64,000 nucleotides of DNA from Tropicimonas sp. IMCC34011 (GCF_003390865.1 NZ_QMEJ01000001.1:1116001-1180000), one strand, 5' to 3'. Shown: positions 9,640 through 19,653, counted from the stretch's first letter. Notes: generated from the letters alone by a model not told the origin. Translations and numbers: made by a program.

Positions 9640-10383
9640 TCAGGTGGCGAGGGCGGTGTAGTCGCAGAGGACGATCCCCCGCGCCGTCAGGGTCTCGACC
9701 AGCTCGGGATCCGTGAGAATGGCCAGTTCGACCTCCCGGCGCCCTCGCCAGGCGGACATCTCCTCGAGGCGCGCATCGACGTGGCCCGGATGCGTGACGA
9801 GTTCGAGGATGCCGCCGGACCCGTCATACGGCCCCAGCTCGGACAGGAGTTCCGCGCGGCCGAGGCGCCGGCCGGTCCATCCCGCGAGAACATGGCGCGT
9901 CGCGGCGACGCCGCTGGCCCGGGCCTCCGCTGCGAATGCAGCGTCATGGCCGCGCACGGGCAAACCGAACTCCCGGGCAAGGGCGAAGTACACGTGGCGA
10001 AAGGCGGCGAGGCGGTGGACGCCCTGATGCGTGTCGAGATGGGAGGGCGCGAGGCCCGCCGCCCGCGCCGCCTCGATCTGGGCGCGCCACTCCGTGAAGG
10101 CGAGCTCCGGGTCGAGCCGGAGGGCACCCGCGTGATCCGGCAGGCGCTCTCCGACGACGTCGCGCAAGGCGGCACTCACCGGGGCGCCGGTGGTCAGTTG
10201 CAGATGCACGCCGCAGGGGATGTTCATGGCCCCGACCCGCGCCGCGGCGCTCGCGACGTCCGGGAAGGCCGCTGCGACCATGAAGGTCGTCTGCGTCACC
10301 GTCCCCGCCCGGGCGGCCTCGGCAATTCCCTGATCGACCGCCTCGGACAATCCGGCATCATCCGCCGTCACGATGATGCGCAT
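9640..10383 (-). CDS. ChbG/YdjC-family carbohydrate deacetylase
   Basis: The 247-residue protein begins MRIIVTADDAGLSEAVDQGI, the metal-binding N-terminal ADD motif of the ChbG/YdjC/HpnK family. It also has GVHLQLTTG and SHLDTHQGVH, which supply the other metal ligands. Family members remove acetyl groups from N-acetylated oligosaccharides (chitobiose in E. coli) or glycolipids. It is 5 bp downstream of dgoA on the same strand and so appears to be the last gene of the dgoK-to-dgoA operon. That suggests the locus handles an acetylated or oligomeric sugar, but this is inference. The preferred start is the ATG at 10383; a longer frame upstream overlaps dgoA and reads as a shadow. Confidence 0.85.
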   Translation of the reverse strand: MRIIVTADDAGLSEAVDQGIAEAARAGTVTQTTFMVAAAFPDVASAAARVGAMNIPCGVHLQLTTGAPVSAALRDVVGERLPDHAGALRLDPELAFTEWRAQIEAARAAGLAPSHLDTHQGVHRLAAFRHVYFALAREFGLPVRGHDAAFAAEARASGVAATRHVLAGWTGRRLGRAELLSELGPYDGSGGILELVTHPGHVDARLEEMSAWRGRREVELAILTDPELVETLTARGIVLCDYTALAT

Positions 10384-10388
10384 GGTCC

Positions 10389-11018
10389 CTACCCTTCGCG
10401 AACCCGCTCCAGCGCAGCCCGGATCGCCGCCGCGCGCTCGCCGATCTCCGCCGCGCTGCGTCCCGGCTTGTAGAGCGAGGAGCCGAGGCCGAAACCGGAG
10501 GCGCCGGCCTGCCACCAGTCGGCGAGGTTGGTCTCGTCGATACCGCCCACGGGCAGGATCGGCAGGTCCGCCGGCATCACGGCGCGCCACGCCTTCAGCA
10601 CGCCCGGATGCGACGCCTCGGCAGGGAAGATCTTCAGCCCGTCCGCGCCCGCGTCGATGGCGGCGAAGGCTTCGGTCGGCGTCGAAATGCCCGGCAGGGA
10701 GACCGCGCCCCGCTCCTTCGTCCGCCGCACGACGCTCTCCTTGTAGTCCGGCGAAACGATGATCTGTCCGCCTGCGTCCACCACCGCGTCGACATCCTCC
10801 GCCCGCAGCACCGTTCCGGCCCCGACCATCAGCCGATCCCCGGCGGCCTCTAGCATCGCGGCGATGCTCCTCAGGGGATCAGGCGAGTTCAGCGGGACTT
10901 CGGCGATGGTGAAGCCGGCATCGACGAGGGCGAGAGCGATATCCCCGGCCTCGTGCGTTTCGATGCCGCGCAGGATGGCGACGAGCGGGGTGGTGGACAG
11001 GGCGTCGGCGAAAATCAT
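10389..11018 (-). CDS. dgoA: 2-dehydro-3-deoxy-6-phosphogalactonate aldolase (DgoA)
   Basis: The 209-residue protein is a class I KDPG/KDPGal aldolase. It starts with TTPLVAILRGIETHEA (catalytic Glu region), has VGAGTVL, and carries the Schiff-base lysine in DGLKIFPAEA near residue 126; the phosphate loop is LPVGGIDETN plus GSSLYKPG. The Galactonate-type tail GLGSSLYKPGRS favours DgoA over Eda. It cleaves KDPGal to pyruvate and glyceraldehyde 3-phosphate, acting after DgoK, which is encoded in the same operon. The VOC and EamA genes lie between the two enzymes. Confidence 0.92.
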   Translation of the reverse strand: MIFADALSTTPLVAILRGIETHEAGDIALALVDAGFTIAEVPLNSPDPLRSIAAMLEAAGDRLMVGAGTVLRAEDVDAVVDAGGQIIVSPDYKESVVRRTKERGAVSLPGISTPTEAFAAIDAGADGLKIFPAEASHPGVLKAWRAVMPADLPILPVGGIDETNLADWWQAGASGFGLGSSLYKPGRSAAEIGERAAAIRAALERVREG

Positions 11019-11031
11019 GGTCGTCCTCTGG

Positions 11032-11895
11032 TCAGGGTCTGGCAGGGCGGAGCAGGATCAGCCCCGCAATCACGATGAGGGCGATGCCGGCCGCTGTGGC
11101 GGCATCGGGAACATGTCCCCAGATCGCGGCGTCGAAGACGAGCGACCACAGGATGCTGGTATAGCGCAGCGGTGCGATCCGGGCGACCGTCGCGCGGCGA
11201 AATGCGGCAATGATCAGCGTGTTCGCCCCGAGAAAGGTGAGTGCGGCGCAAAAGAGGCGCACAAGATCGGGCGTGGCGGGCATGTGCGCGCGGTCCGGCA
11301 GTCCGGCGGTGACGAGCCCGGCCGCGCCGATCAGGACCGAGGAGAGGATCACGGATTTGAGCATGTCCGCCTCCGGCCTCAGACGACGGGTCACGAGATC
11401 CCGGCAGGCATAGGCGAGCGTGGAGACCAGCGCGAGCGTCAGGCCGAGCGGCGAGGCGCCGAAACCGGGATCGAGGATCACCACGACGCCCGCGAAACCG
11501 ACGGCGATGGCGACGAGCGCGCGCGCGGGCAGCGGCTCCCGCAGGATAAGGGCCGCGAGCGCGACGCTCACGAGCGGCATCGTCGCGTGGATTGTCGCCA
11601 GAAGGGCGAGCGGCAGCTCGAAGATCGCGAGCGCGAAGGTGAGCCCCGCCAGCGCATCGAACACGGCCCGCGCGGCGCCGGCCCGATCGAGCCCGCCGCT
11701 CCTCCCCCGCGCCATCCGCACGCCGATCACGAGACCAAGCAGACCGACGGCGATGGCGGAGCGGATGGCGATGGCATGTCCCGGGGCGAGGTCCGCGATC
11801 CCCTTCAGCATCACACTCGAGGCGACGCCGCAGAAGAGCGCGGTGAGCGCCAGAGGCGCACCGCCCCGCTCTGCTCCGGGAGCGCCCATGCTCAT
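11032..11895 (-). CDS. EamA/DMT-family transporter
   Basis: The 287-residue membrane protein has ten predicted helices in two EamA repeats (ALTALFCGVASSVMLKGIADLAPG at the start; YTSILWSLVFDAAIWGHVPDA in the second repeat). Members move metabolites or sugar-derived acids across the inner membrane. It sits inside the dgo operon between the VOC gene (4-nt overlap) and dgoA, so a role in moving a pathway compound is plausible. The start chosen is MSMGAPG, whose ATG overlaps the VOC stop; a longer upstream frame is a shadow of the VOC and dgoK genes. Confidence 0.88.
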   Translation of the reverse strand: MSMGAPGAERGGAPLALTALFCGVASSVMLKGIADLAPGHAIAIRSAIAVGLLGLVIGVRMARGRSGGLDRAGAARAVFDALAGLTFALAIFELPLALLATIHATMPLVSVALAALILREPLPARALVAIAVGFAGVVVILDPGFGASPLGLTLALVSTLAYACRDLVTRRLRPEADMLKSVILSSVLIGAAGLVTAGLPDRAHMPATPDLVRLFCAALTFLGANTLIIAAFRRATVARIAPLRYTSILWSLVFDAAIWGHVPDAATAAGIALIVIAGLILLRPARP

Positions 11896-12248
11896 CGGGA
11901 CACGATCTCGATCCAGTTGCCGTCCGGATCCTTGAAGAACAGGAAGAGCGCCCCGGACGCGCCCCTCCGCGGCGGGCCGTCCGTCTCGATCCCCATTTCG
12001 CCCAACGCCTCGGCCGCCCGCTGCGCATCCGCGACGCGCAGGGCCACGTGGCGCGGGACGGGAGCGTCCTGCGCCTCCGCCTCTGCCGCGATCAGCTCCA
12101 TCATCGCGCCCCCCAGCTGCATCTGCAGGAGACCGTCCTTGGCGAAGCCGCGCGTGAAGCCGAGGCGGGCATAGAAGGCCGCCGACGCCTCGGGATCGCG
12201 GCAGGGAATCGCGACGTGGTCGATCTCGGCCTCCGGGAACCCGCTCAC
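11892..12248 (-). CDS. VOC-superfamily (glyoxalase/bleomycin-resistance fold) protein
   Basis: The 118-residue single VOC domain begins with EIDHVAIPCRDPEASAAFYARLGF and ends with FLFFKDPDGNWIEIVSR. Candidate metal ligands are the His in DHVAI, the Glu in MMELIA, the His in RHVALRV, and the Glu in WIEIV, so all four positions of a glyoxalase-like site are filled. It overlaps both dgoK and the EamA gene by 4 nt. A role as lyase, isomerase or epimerase in the sugar-acid pathway is possible; the true reaction is unknown. Confidence 0.85.
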   Translation of the reverse strand: MSGFPEAEIDHVAIPCRDPEASAAFYARLGFTRGFAKDGLLQMQLGGAMMELIAAEAEAQDAPVPRHVALRVADAQRAAEALGEMGIETDGPPRRGASGALFLFFKDPDGNWIEIVSR

Positions 12249-13144
12249 GCGGGCACACGCTCCGGCCAGAGCGTCGCAGCGGCACGGATCTGGCCTGCGC
12301 GTGTCGCGTCCTTGGCATCGACGAAGCGCACCTCAGCGCCCACGTGATCGAGCGCGGCGCCGTAGCGCTCGGCAAGGATACCGGTCGCCATCAGCACCAC
12401 CTCATCCGCCTCCGGGCGCCGCGCCAGCTCCGCTCCGATCAGGACACCGGAGAGGAAGGCGGAGATGGAGGTCGCGGGAAGCGTGCCCCTCAGCGCGTCG
12501 GCCCGCGCGGCGAAGGCGGCATGGGCGAGCGGGGTGGCCATCCCGTGAGCGAGACCGTCCCGGAACGCGGCCGGATCGTCCGCATCGCCCTCGGCGAGCG
12601 CACCGACGAGGCTTTGGTTGCGCAGGAGGGCAAAGATCTCGCCCGTCATGTGGGTTTCGAACCCGGCAAGGCGCCCGCCCTCGAGGCGCGCCCATTTCGA
12701 ATGGGTGCCGGGGATGCAGATCACCGCGTCCTCCACGCCCAGAAGTCCGGCCGCGCCGAAGATCTGCACCTCCTCGCCGCGCATCACGTCCGCATGGCCG
12801 AGCGCATCGTCGCAGGTCGCACCGGGCAGGATCGCGGCGGGATGGCCGGCCACCTCGAAGCGGAGTGCATCGGCGGTGACGGCCGCGAGGTCCGCGGGGC
12901 ACAGGCAATAGGGTGCTTCCTTCCAGCCCGCGCGGGACCCGACCATGCCGGACATCAGGATAGGAAGACCGGGATCGCGCGCCAGCCAGTCGCCGCAGGC
13001 GGTCATCAGCGCCGCCTCGAACCGCCCGCCCTCGACAGCCTTGAGACCGGTATCGCTCTCGACGCTGTCCAGGACGTCGCCATCCGCCCCCATCGACCAC
13101 GCCCGGAAGCGCGTGCTGCCCCAATCGACTGCAATGAAATCCAT
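12245..13144 (-). CDS. dgoK: 2-dehydro-3-deoxygalactonokinase (DgoK)
   Basis: The 299-residue protein opens with IAVDWGSTRFRAW, the phosphate-1 motif of the DgoK family in the ASKHA fold, followed by PILMSGMVGSRAGWKEAPY and ICIPGTHSKWA, which are diagnostic of DgoK. It phosphorylates 2-keto-3-deoxy-galactonate at position 6, feeding DgoA in the same operon. It is the first gene of the minus arm of the divergent sugar-acid locus; its upstream region contains a palindromic IclR-like operator shared with the plus arm. Confidence 0.93.
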   Translation of the reverse strand: MDFIAVDWGSTRFRAWSMGADGDVLDSVESDTGLKAVEGGRFEAALMTACGDWLARDPGLPILMSGMVGSRAGWKEAPYCLCPADLAAVTADALRFEVAGHPAAILPGATCDDALGHADVMRGEEVQIFGAAGLLGVEDAVICIPGTHSKWARLEGGRLAGFETHMTGEIFALLRNQSLVGALAEGDADDPAAFRDGLAHGMATPLAHAAFAARADALRGTLPATSISAFLSGVLIGAELARRPEADEVVLMATGILAERYGAALDHVGAEVRFVDAKDATRAGQIRAAATLWPERVPA

Positions 13145-13214
13145 ATGTCACTCCCTCCCGGTCCGATACCGGCCTTCCGAAACTCATTGACATCCTATTG
13201 CCGGCTTGGCTAGG

Positions 13215-13229
13215 TTTCAATTATGGAAA
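13215..13229. promoter_or_regulatory. Candidate IclR-type operator between the divergent sugar-acid operons
   Basis: TTTCAATTATGGAAA is palindromic at 12 of 15 positions (arms TTTC/GAAA, inner AT/AT). It lies in the 110-bp AT-richer gap between dgoK (minus) and the DapA-like gene (plus). IclR-family regulators commonly bind such TTTC...GAAA palindromes, and the plus operon encodes an IclR protein fused to a lactonase. Confidence 0.5.
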
Positions 13230-13254
13230 TCAAGTCTCAAATAGAGGGAATGGG

Positions 13255-14157
13255 ATGAGTGTTCGACTGGAAGGCGTTCTGCCGATTGTTCCCACCCCGT
13301 TCAGTGCGGACGGCACCGTGGACCTCGGCGGCCTGCGCCGTCTCACCGAGCACGCAATCTCCGCCGGCGCCGCGGCGCTCGTCTATCCGGGCGTCGCGTC
13401 CGAGGACGTGCAGCTGAGCGCAGAGGAGCGGCGGACATCCCTGGAGATCGTGGTGGAGACCGCCGCCGGTCGCCTCCCCGTCCTTGCCGGCGTCAATGCC
13501 GCCGAGCCCGAGACCATGGTCGAGCTGGCCCGGAGCGTGACCAAGAGCGGCGTGGACGGCGCGATGGCCATGGCAATCCCGGCGATGGGCGACGACAGCG
13601 AGGCGTGGTTCCACCGCATCGCCGAGGCGCTCGACGGCGGCATCATCGTGCTTCAGAACCTCTTCGCCCCCCGCGGCGCGGATCTCTCCGCCGAGGAGAT
13701 GCTGTCACTGGCGCGCGCCGTTCCCTCGATCCGCTACGTGAAGGAGGAAGGCGTGCCGTCCGGCCCCAAGGTCAGCCAGCTCGTGGCCGGCTGCGGCGCG
13801 GACCTCGACGGCGTGATCGGCGGCGGCGGGGCGCGCTACCTCTACGAGGAACTGGTGCGCGGCGCCATGGCGACGATGCCGGCTCTCGAACTTCTCGAAC
13901 TCCACGTGGCGCTGATGAATGCGTGGCAGGCGGGCGACCGGGACCGGGCCCTCGATCTCTACGAACGCACCCTGCCGCTCCTGCTCGTCCAGGCGCCCTA
14001 CCGCATGCGCCTCACCAAGCTGATCCTGCGGGAGAAGGGGCTCTGCGCCACGGCCGACGTGCGGGAGGCCCTGCCGGAGCCGGACGAGACCCTCGAGCGG
14101 CTGATCCTGCAATTCCACGCGCGCGCCATGTCCGCGCTGGAGACGGTGCATGCGTGA
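13255..14157 (+). CDS. DapA/NAL-family protein with altered catalytic residues
   Basis: The 300-residue protein has the DHDPS/N-acetylneuraminate lyase fold from start (GVLPIVPTPFSADG) to end. The Schiff-base lysine is kept (RYVKEE, Lys163). The proton-relay tyrosine, normally in a YN motif, is Gln134 (VLQNLF), and the usual G-T-T-G-E loop reads GVASE (residues 46-50), so the relay threonines are gone too. It could be a keto-deoxy-sugar-acid aldolase or dehydratase working by a modified mechanism, or a non-canonical lyase. It is the first gene of the plus sugar-acid operon and overlaps the next gene by 8 nt. AGAGGGAA lies before the ATG. Confidence 0.85.
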   Translation: MSVRLEGVLPIVPTPFSADGTVDLGGLRRLTEHAISAGAAALVYPGVASEDVQLSAEERRTSLEIVVETAAGRLPVLAGVNAAEPETMVELARSVTKSGVDGAMAMAIPAMGDDSEAWFHRIAEALDGGIIVLQNLFAPRGADLSAEEMLSLARAVPSIRYVKEEGVPSGPKVSQLVAGCGADLDGVIGGGGARYLYEELVRGAMATMPALELLELHVALMNAWQAGDRDRALDLYERTLPLLLVQAPYRMRLTKLILREKGLCATADVREALPEPDETLERLILQFHARAMSALETVHA

Positions 14158-15325
14158 GCGGATCACCTCCGTCGAGGTCTTCCTCTTCGAGCGCCCCCGG
14201 GACACGGCCTATCTCGGTGCGCCCGGCGCGGATGAGGTGGCGATCGGCGAGCGCTACGTCGTGCGCGGCTTCAACGGCACGGTCTATCCGCTGATCGACC
14301 GCTCCATCGTGGTGCGCCTGCGCGATGCCTCGGGTGCGGAAGGCTGGGGGGAAACCTACGGTCTCATCGCGCCGCGTGCGGTGATGGAGATCATTCGCGA
14401 CCTCTTCGCGCCATACCTCCAAGCTCTGCCGCCCATGAATCCGGGCGAGACATGGGACGCACTCTACGCGCTCCAGCGGAACCGCGGCTACTGGGGCGGC
14501 TACCTTGCCGATGCCCTCGCCGCGCTCGACATCGCGCTTTGGGATCTGCATGCGAGAGCCGGCGGGCAGAGCCTCCAGGCAGCGCTCGGGCGGCCGGGGC
14601 CGGGAGAGTTGCACGGCTATGTGTCCGGCCTGCCCGCCCCGAACCGCGCGGGCCGCATCGAGATGGCGGAGCGCTTTGCGGCGGACGGCTTCGATTCCGT
14701 CAAGATCCCGATCAGCCACACCGAGAACGGGGACGTGCCGGGTGAGGTCGAGGCCCTGCGCGCTGCCCTCGGCCCGGATCACAGGATCGCCGTGGACATG
14801 CACTGGGCTTACGCGGCGGATGAGGCGATCGCCCTCGGCGCCGCTCTCGCTCCCCACGACCCCTGGTTCCTCGAGGCGCCGGTCGCCCCCGAGGACGTCG
14901 AGGCGCAGGCCCGCGTCGCGGCGGGCCTCTCCTGCCCGCTCGCCCTCGGGGAGGAATGGCGGACGGACTGGGATTACCGCCCCCGTGCCGCACGGAACGC
15001 CTGCGCCATCGTGCAACCGGAAATGGGCCATACGGGCATCACCCAGTTCGCGCGCATCGCGAAGCTGGCGACGGAACGCGGGGCGGACATCATCCCGCAC
15101 GCGACCATCGGGCTCGGCCTCTTCATGGCCGCGTCGCTGCGCGCCGGCCTCGCGGCGGGCGCGGCTTGCCACGAATTCCAGCACTCGATCTACGGCCGCA
15201 ACGCCGCGCTGCTGGAGGGCGCGGCGGTCTGCGAGAGCGGCCGTTTCAGAATCGACGACACCCCCGGGATCGGCGTCATGCCGGCCCCGGATGCCTTCGC
15301 GTTCCTCACCCGGATCGACGATTGA
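14150..15325 (+). CDS. Mandelate racemase/muconate lactonizing family dehydratase, galactonate-dehydratase-like
   Basis: The 391-residue enolase-superfamily enzyme shows a complete acid sugar dehydratase site: Lys185 (VKIPI), metal/acid-base pair Asp216 and His218 (VDMHWA), metal ligands Glu242 (LEAPV) and Glu268 (GEEW), and His317 (PHATIG). The D-x-H signature is that of D-galactonate dehydratase and close relatives. It would turn an aldonic acid into a 2-keto-3-deoxy acid, the substrate of DgoK on the opposite operon. Neighbours upstream and downstream are a DapA-like protein and a sugar ABC transporter. The exact sugar acid (galactonate, fuconate, arabinonate) cannot be fixed from motifs alone. 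Confidence 0.88.
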   Translation: MRERITSVEVFLFERPRDTAYLGAPGADEVAIGERYVVRGFNGTVYPLIDRSIVVRLRDASGAEGWGETYGLIAPRAVMEIIRDLFAPYLQALPPMNPGETWDALYALQRNRGYWGGYLADALAALDIALWDLHARAGGQSLQAALGRPGPGELHGYVSGLPAPNRAGRIEMAERFAADGFDSVKIPISHTENGDVPGEVEALRAALGPDHRIAVDMHWAYAADEAIALGAALAPHDPWFLEAPVAPEDVEAQARVAAGLSCPLALGEEWRTDWDYRPRAARNACAIVQPEMGHTGITQFARIAKLATERGADIIPHATIGLGLFMAASLRAGLAAGAACHEFQHSIYGRNAALLEGAAVCESGRFRIDDTPGIGVMPAPDAFAFLTRIDD

Positions 15326-15357
15326 CCGTAGAGAACAGATGTAAGGAGGAGACCTAC

Positions 15358-16623
15358 ATGAGACATCTGAACAGGACTGCCGCCATCGCGGCCCTCGCCG
15401 CCACGACCGCCCTGACCGCATCTGCCGCCTCGGCGGAGACCCTGACCTTCGTCAGCTGGATGAAGGGCGAGCCGGGCTACGGCGACTGGTGGAACGAGGT
15501 GATCGAGAAGTTCGAGGCCGAGCACGAGGGCGTCGAGGTCGAGATGACCAAGGTCGCGCGCTCCGAATACGCCGACACCATGTTCACCATGTTTGCCGGC
15601 GGCACCCCGCCCGACATCGTCCATCTCGCCGCGTTCGAGTACCAGAGCTTCGCCAACGAAGGCTGGATGGAGACCCTCGACCCCTACATCGAGGAGAGCG
15701 GCCTCGATCTCGAGGGCTGGGCCGGACAGGATACCTGTGTCTGGGAGGGCGAGACCAAGTGCCTCATGCTGCTCTACACGGCCTATATCCTCGCCTATAA
15801 CGAGCGGCTGCTGACCGAGGCCGGCATCGAGGAGGTTCCGCAGGGCTGGGAGGAGCTGCTCGCCGCCGCCAAGGCCACCACGCAAGACACCGACGGCGAC
15901 GGGCAGACCGATGTCTACGGCATCGGCGTTTCCAGCGCCGGCGGCTCCAACATGATGCACGACATGCTGCATTTCGTGCTCGATGCCGGCGGCAACTGGA
16001 CCGAGGACGGCGAGCCCGCCTTCGACAGCCCCGGCGTGATCGAGGGTCTGCGCCGCTTCAAGCAGATCTACTCCGAAGGCCTGACGCCGAAAGACGCCGA
16101 GGCGGGCGACATGCGCCAGCTTCTGGTCGAGGGCCGCATCGCCATGCGTCTCGACGGGCCGTGGATCTACAACATCATCAAGGAGGCGGGCGACGAGACC
16201 CGCGGCGACCTGAAGCTCGCGGAATCGCCGCTCGATCCGCCGGTCGGCGGGACCTCGAACGTGATCGGGATGCCGTCCGACATCTCGGATGAGCGCAAGG
16301 CCCTCGTCTGGGACTTCATCGAGATCGCCGCCTCGGAGGAGATGCAGCAGCGCTTCGCCACCCTCGGATCCTCCCCCGCGCCGATGCCCGGGCTGGACTA
16401 CACCGCCGAGATCGAGGCCGACCCCTATTTCGAGCTCTTCGATACCGCGAACGCGAAGGCCGCCGCGGCCGGGGTCGACCGTCTGCCCGCCGGGCTCGAA
16501 CTTGAGTTCAACGAGGTGGTGAAGCTGGTCTTCCGCGAAACCCAGCGGATGCTGATCGAGGACCTCGATCCCGAAGTGGCCGCCGGCAACATCCAGGCCG
16601 CCGTGGAGCGCATCGCCGACTGA
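15358..16623 (+). CDS. Sugar ABC transporter periplasmic binding protein (MalE-type, family 1)
   Basis: The 421-residue protein starts at an ATG 8 nt after AAGGAGG. It has a Sec signal peptide (MRHLNRTAAIAALAATTALTASAASA, cleavage near residue 26) and a family 1 extracellular solute-binding body, with MFAGGTPPDIVHLAAFEY and LLVEGRIAMRLDGPWIY as typical segments. It should capture a sugar, sugar acid or oligosaccharide in the periplasm for the two permeases and MalK-type ATPase that follow. A perfect 10-bp stem-loop immediately downstream probably separates its mRNA level from that of the permeases. Confidence 0.92.
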   Translation: MRHLNRTAAIAALAATTALTASAASAETLTFVSWMKGEPGYGDWWNEVIEKFEAEHEGVEVEMTKVARSEYADTMFTMFAGGTPPDIVHLAAFEYQSFANEGWMETLDPYIEESGLDLEGWAGQDTCVWEGETKCLMLLYTAYILAYNERLLTEAGIEEVPQGWEELLAAAKATTQDTDGDGQTDVYGIGVSSAGGSNMMHDMLHFVLDAGGNWTEDGEPAFDSPGVIEGLRRFKQIYSEGLTPKDAEAGDMRQLLVEGRIAMRLDGPWIYNIIKEAGDETRGDLKLAESPLDPPVGGTSNVIGMPSDISDERKALVWDFIEIAASEEMQQRFATLGSSPAPMPGLDYTAEIEADPYFELFDTANAKAAAAGVDRLPAGLELEFNEVVKLVFRETQRMLIEDLDPEVAAGNIQAAVERIAD

Positions 16624-16663
16624 TCCCGGTCACGCACTAGGATCACACCCAAACAGACGCCGA

Positions 16664-16696
16664 GCCGCGCGGGCGCATCACCCTGCCCCGCGCGGC
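16664..16696 (+). other. Intercistronic stem-loop after the sugar-binding protein gene
   Basis: GCCGCGCGGG (16664-16673) pairs perfectly with CCCGCGCGGC (16687-16696) around a 13-nt loop, with no T-run. It is a likely partial terminator or 3-prime end stabiliser raising binding protein over permease expression. Confidence 0.7.
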
Positions 16697-16765
16697 CGCA
16701 TCAACCGAACGCCCCCCTAAGGCGCCGCCATGCCCGGCCGGCCCCACCGGGGGAGGAGACCCAAC

Positions 16766-17659
16766 GTGATCGATTTCAGTTCGCCGCGCCACCGCGCGAA
16801 ATTCGGGTATCTGCTGCTCGCGCCGGCCGTCCTGATGATGGCGCTCATCATCATCTATCCGATCCTGCTTTCGGTGGACATCTCGCTCCAGGACGTGCGC
16901 ATCGCCCGCGTCGGCGGGGACCGCGAGCCCTGGACGCTGGAGAACTACGACTGGCTCGTCCGCTCCGGCGAATTCTGGAACGCGGTCTGGGTCACGGCGA
17001 AGATGGTGCTGACGGTGGGCGGGATCTCCCTCGCGATCGGGCTCGCCACCGCGCTTCTCGTGAACCAGAAATTCCGCGGCCGCGCCCTGGCCCGCCTCTT
17101 CGTCGCCCTGCCCTGGGCGGTGCCCGAAGTGGTCGCCACTGTGATCTGGGCATGGATGCTCGACAGCTCCTTCGGCGTCGTCAACTGGGCGCTTCTGAAG
17201 GTCGGCCTGATCGGAGCGCCGATCCAGTTCGCCTCGAACGCCACCGCCGCCTTCTTCGCGGTCTGCTTCGTGATGATCTGGAAGGGCTATCCGCTCGTCT
17301 CGATCATGCTTCTCGCCGGCCTCCAGTCGATCCCCGAGGAACAGTACCAGGCGGCGCGGGTGGATGGCGCCAATGTCTGGCAGCGCTTCCTCTTCATCAC
17401 GCTTCCGAGCCTCGCGCCGGTGATCGGCGTCACCGCGGTGATGACCACCCTGTGGGTCTTCCGTGACTTCGCCATCATCTACGTGCTGACGCAGGGCGGG
17501 CCGATCGGCTCCACCACGACGCTCTCGATCCTGACCTTCGAGCAGTCCTTCTCCTTCTTCCGCATGGGACAGGGCGCTGCCGTCGGCGTCGTCACCCTCG
17601 TCATCTGCGCCTTCATCAGCCGCGCGCTGGTCGGCCGCTTCGCCAACTCGGTTCACTAG
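16766..17659 (+). CDS. Sugar ABC transporter permease (MalF/UgpA-type)
   Basis: The 297-residue protein has about six membrane helices, beginning FGYLLLAPAVLMMALIIIYPIL, and the EAA cytoplasmic loop IPEEQYQAARVDGANVWQRF that contacts the ATPase. The GTG at 16766 is taken as the start because GGGAGGAG sits at proper spacing; an upstream in-frame ATG would add 12 unlikely residues. It pairs with the MalG-type permease 12 bp downstream. Confidence 0.92.
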   Translation: MIDFSSPRHRAKFGYLLLAPAVLMMALIIIYPILLSVDISLQDVRIARVGGDREPWTLENYDWLVRSGEFWNAVWVTAKMVLTVGGISLAIGLATALLVNQKFRGRALARLFVALPWAVPEVVATVIWAWMLDSSFGVVNWALLKVGLIGAPIQFASNATAAFFAVCFVMIWKGYPLVSIMLLAGLQSIPEEQYQAARVDGANVWQRFLFITLPSLAPVIGVTAVMTTLWVFRDFAIIYVLTQGGPIGSTTTLSILTFEQSFSFFRMGQGAAVGVVTLVICAFISRALVGRFANSVH

Positions 17660-17671
17660 GAGCCCGCCCCG

Positions 17672-18505
17672 ATGCAGAAACGCTCTCCCCTCGGGACCTT
17701 CGGGATCTACGCCACGGTGATCTTCACCTGCGCGGCCCTGCTGTTCCCGATCTACTGGATGATCCTCACCGCGCTCAGCCCCCGGACGCGGCTGCGCGAA
17801 TACCCGCCCCGCTTCTGGCCGGACGATCCGCAATGGGGCGTGTTCGCGGACCTTCTCGCGACGCAGCCTTTCGCGCTCTGGATGTGGAACACGATCCTCG
17901 TCGCCGTGGCCACGATGATCCTGTCGCTGACGGTGGGGGTGCTGGCGGCCTACGCGCTCTCCCGCCACCGTCTGCGCGGCGGTCAGGGCCTCGGCCTCTT
18001 CATCCTGACATCGAAGATGCTGCCGGCGACACTCCTCGTCATCCCGCTCTTCGCGATCTTCAAGTCCCTCGGCCTCGTCGGCTCGCTCTGGTCGGTGGTG
18101 ATCGCGCAGGCGACCCTCATCGTCCCCTTCGCGACCTGGATGCTGAAGGGCTATTTCGACACGATCCCGCCGGAGCTCGAACACGCCGCCCTGGTGGACG
18201 GCTGCTCCCCCCTCGGAGCGCTCGTGCGGGTGGTGCTGCCGGTCGCCGCGCCCGGCCTCGCGGCCACGGCGCTCTATGCCTTCGTCATCAGCTGGTCGGA
18301 CTTCCTCTATGCCCGGACCTTCCTGACCACGTCCGAATCCAAGTGGACGCTCAATGTCGGCATCGCCACGCTCAAGGGCGAGTTCGTGACCGACTGGAAC
18401 ACGATCATGGCCGCGTCCCTGATGGCCGCGGTGCCGATCATCGGCGTCTACCTCTTCCTCGAACGCTATCTCGTGGGCGGTCTCTCGTCCGGCTCAGACA
18501 AGTAA
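17672..18505 (+). CDS. Sugar ABC transporter permease (MalG-type)
   Basis: The 277-residue protein has six predicted helices, starting FGIYATVIFTCAALLFPIYWMIL, and the EAA loop IPPELEHAALVDGCSPLGALVRVVLP. It is the second half of the heterodimeric channel together with the preceding permease. It is followed 17 bp later by the MalK-type ATPase, completing a CUT1 importer. Confidence 0.93.
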   Translation: MQKRSPLGTFGIYATVIFTCAALLFPIYWMILTALSPRTRLREYPPRFWPDDPQWGVFADLLATQPFALWMWNTILVAVATMILSLTVGVLAAYALSRHRLRGGQGLGLFILTSKMLPATLLVIPLFAIFKSLGLVGSLWSVVIAQATLIVPFATWMLKGYFDTIPPELEHAALVDGCSPLGALVRVVLPVAAPGLAATALYAFVISWSDFLYARTFLTTSESKWTLNVGIATLKGEFVTDWNTIMAASLMAAVPIIGVYLFLERYLVGGLSSGSDK

Positions 18506-18522
18506 ACGAAAGGGCCAGACCA

Positions 18523-19653
<1,131 letters not shown>

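Noticed and set aside
16643-18184. A 513-codon frame on minus opposite the sugar permeases
   Set aside because: Its translation is low-complexity charged sequence (D, R, E, H), typical of the antisense of membrane protein genes.
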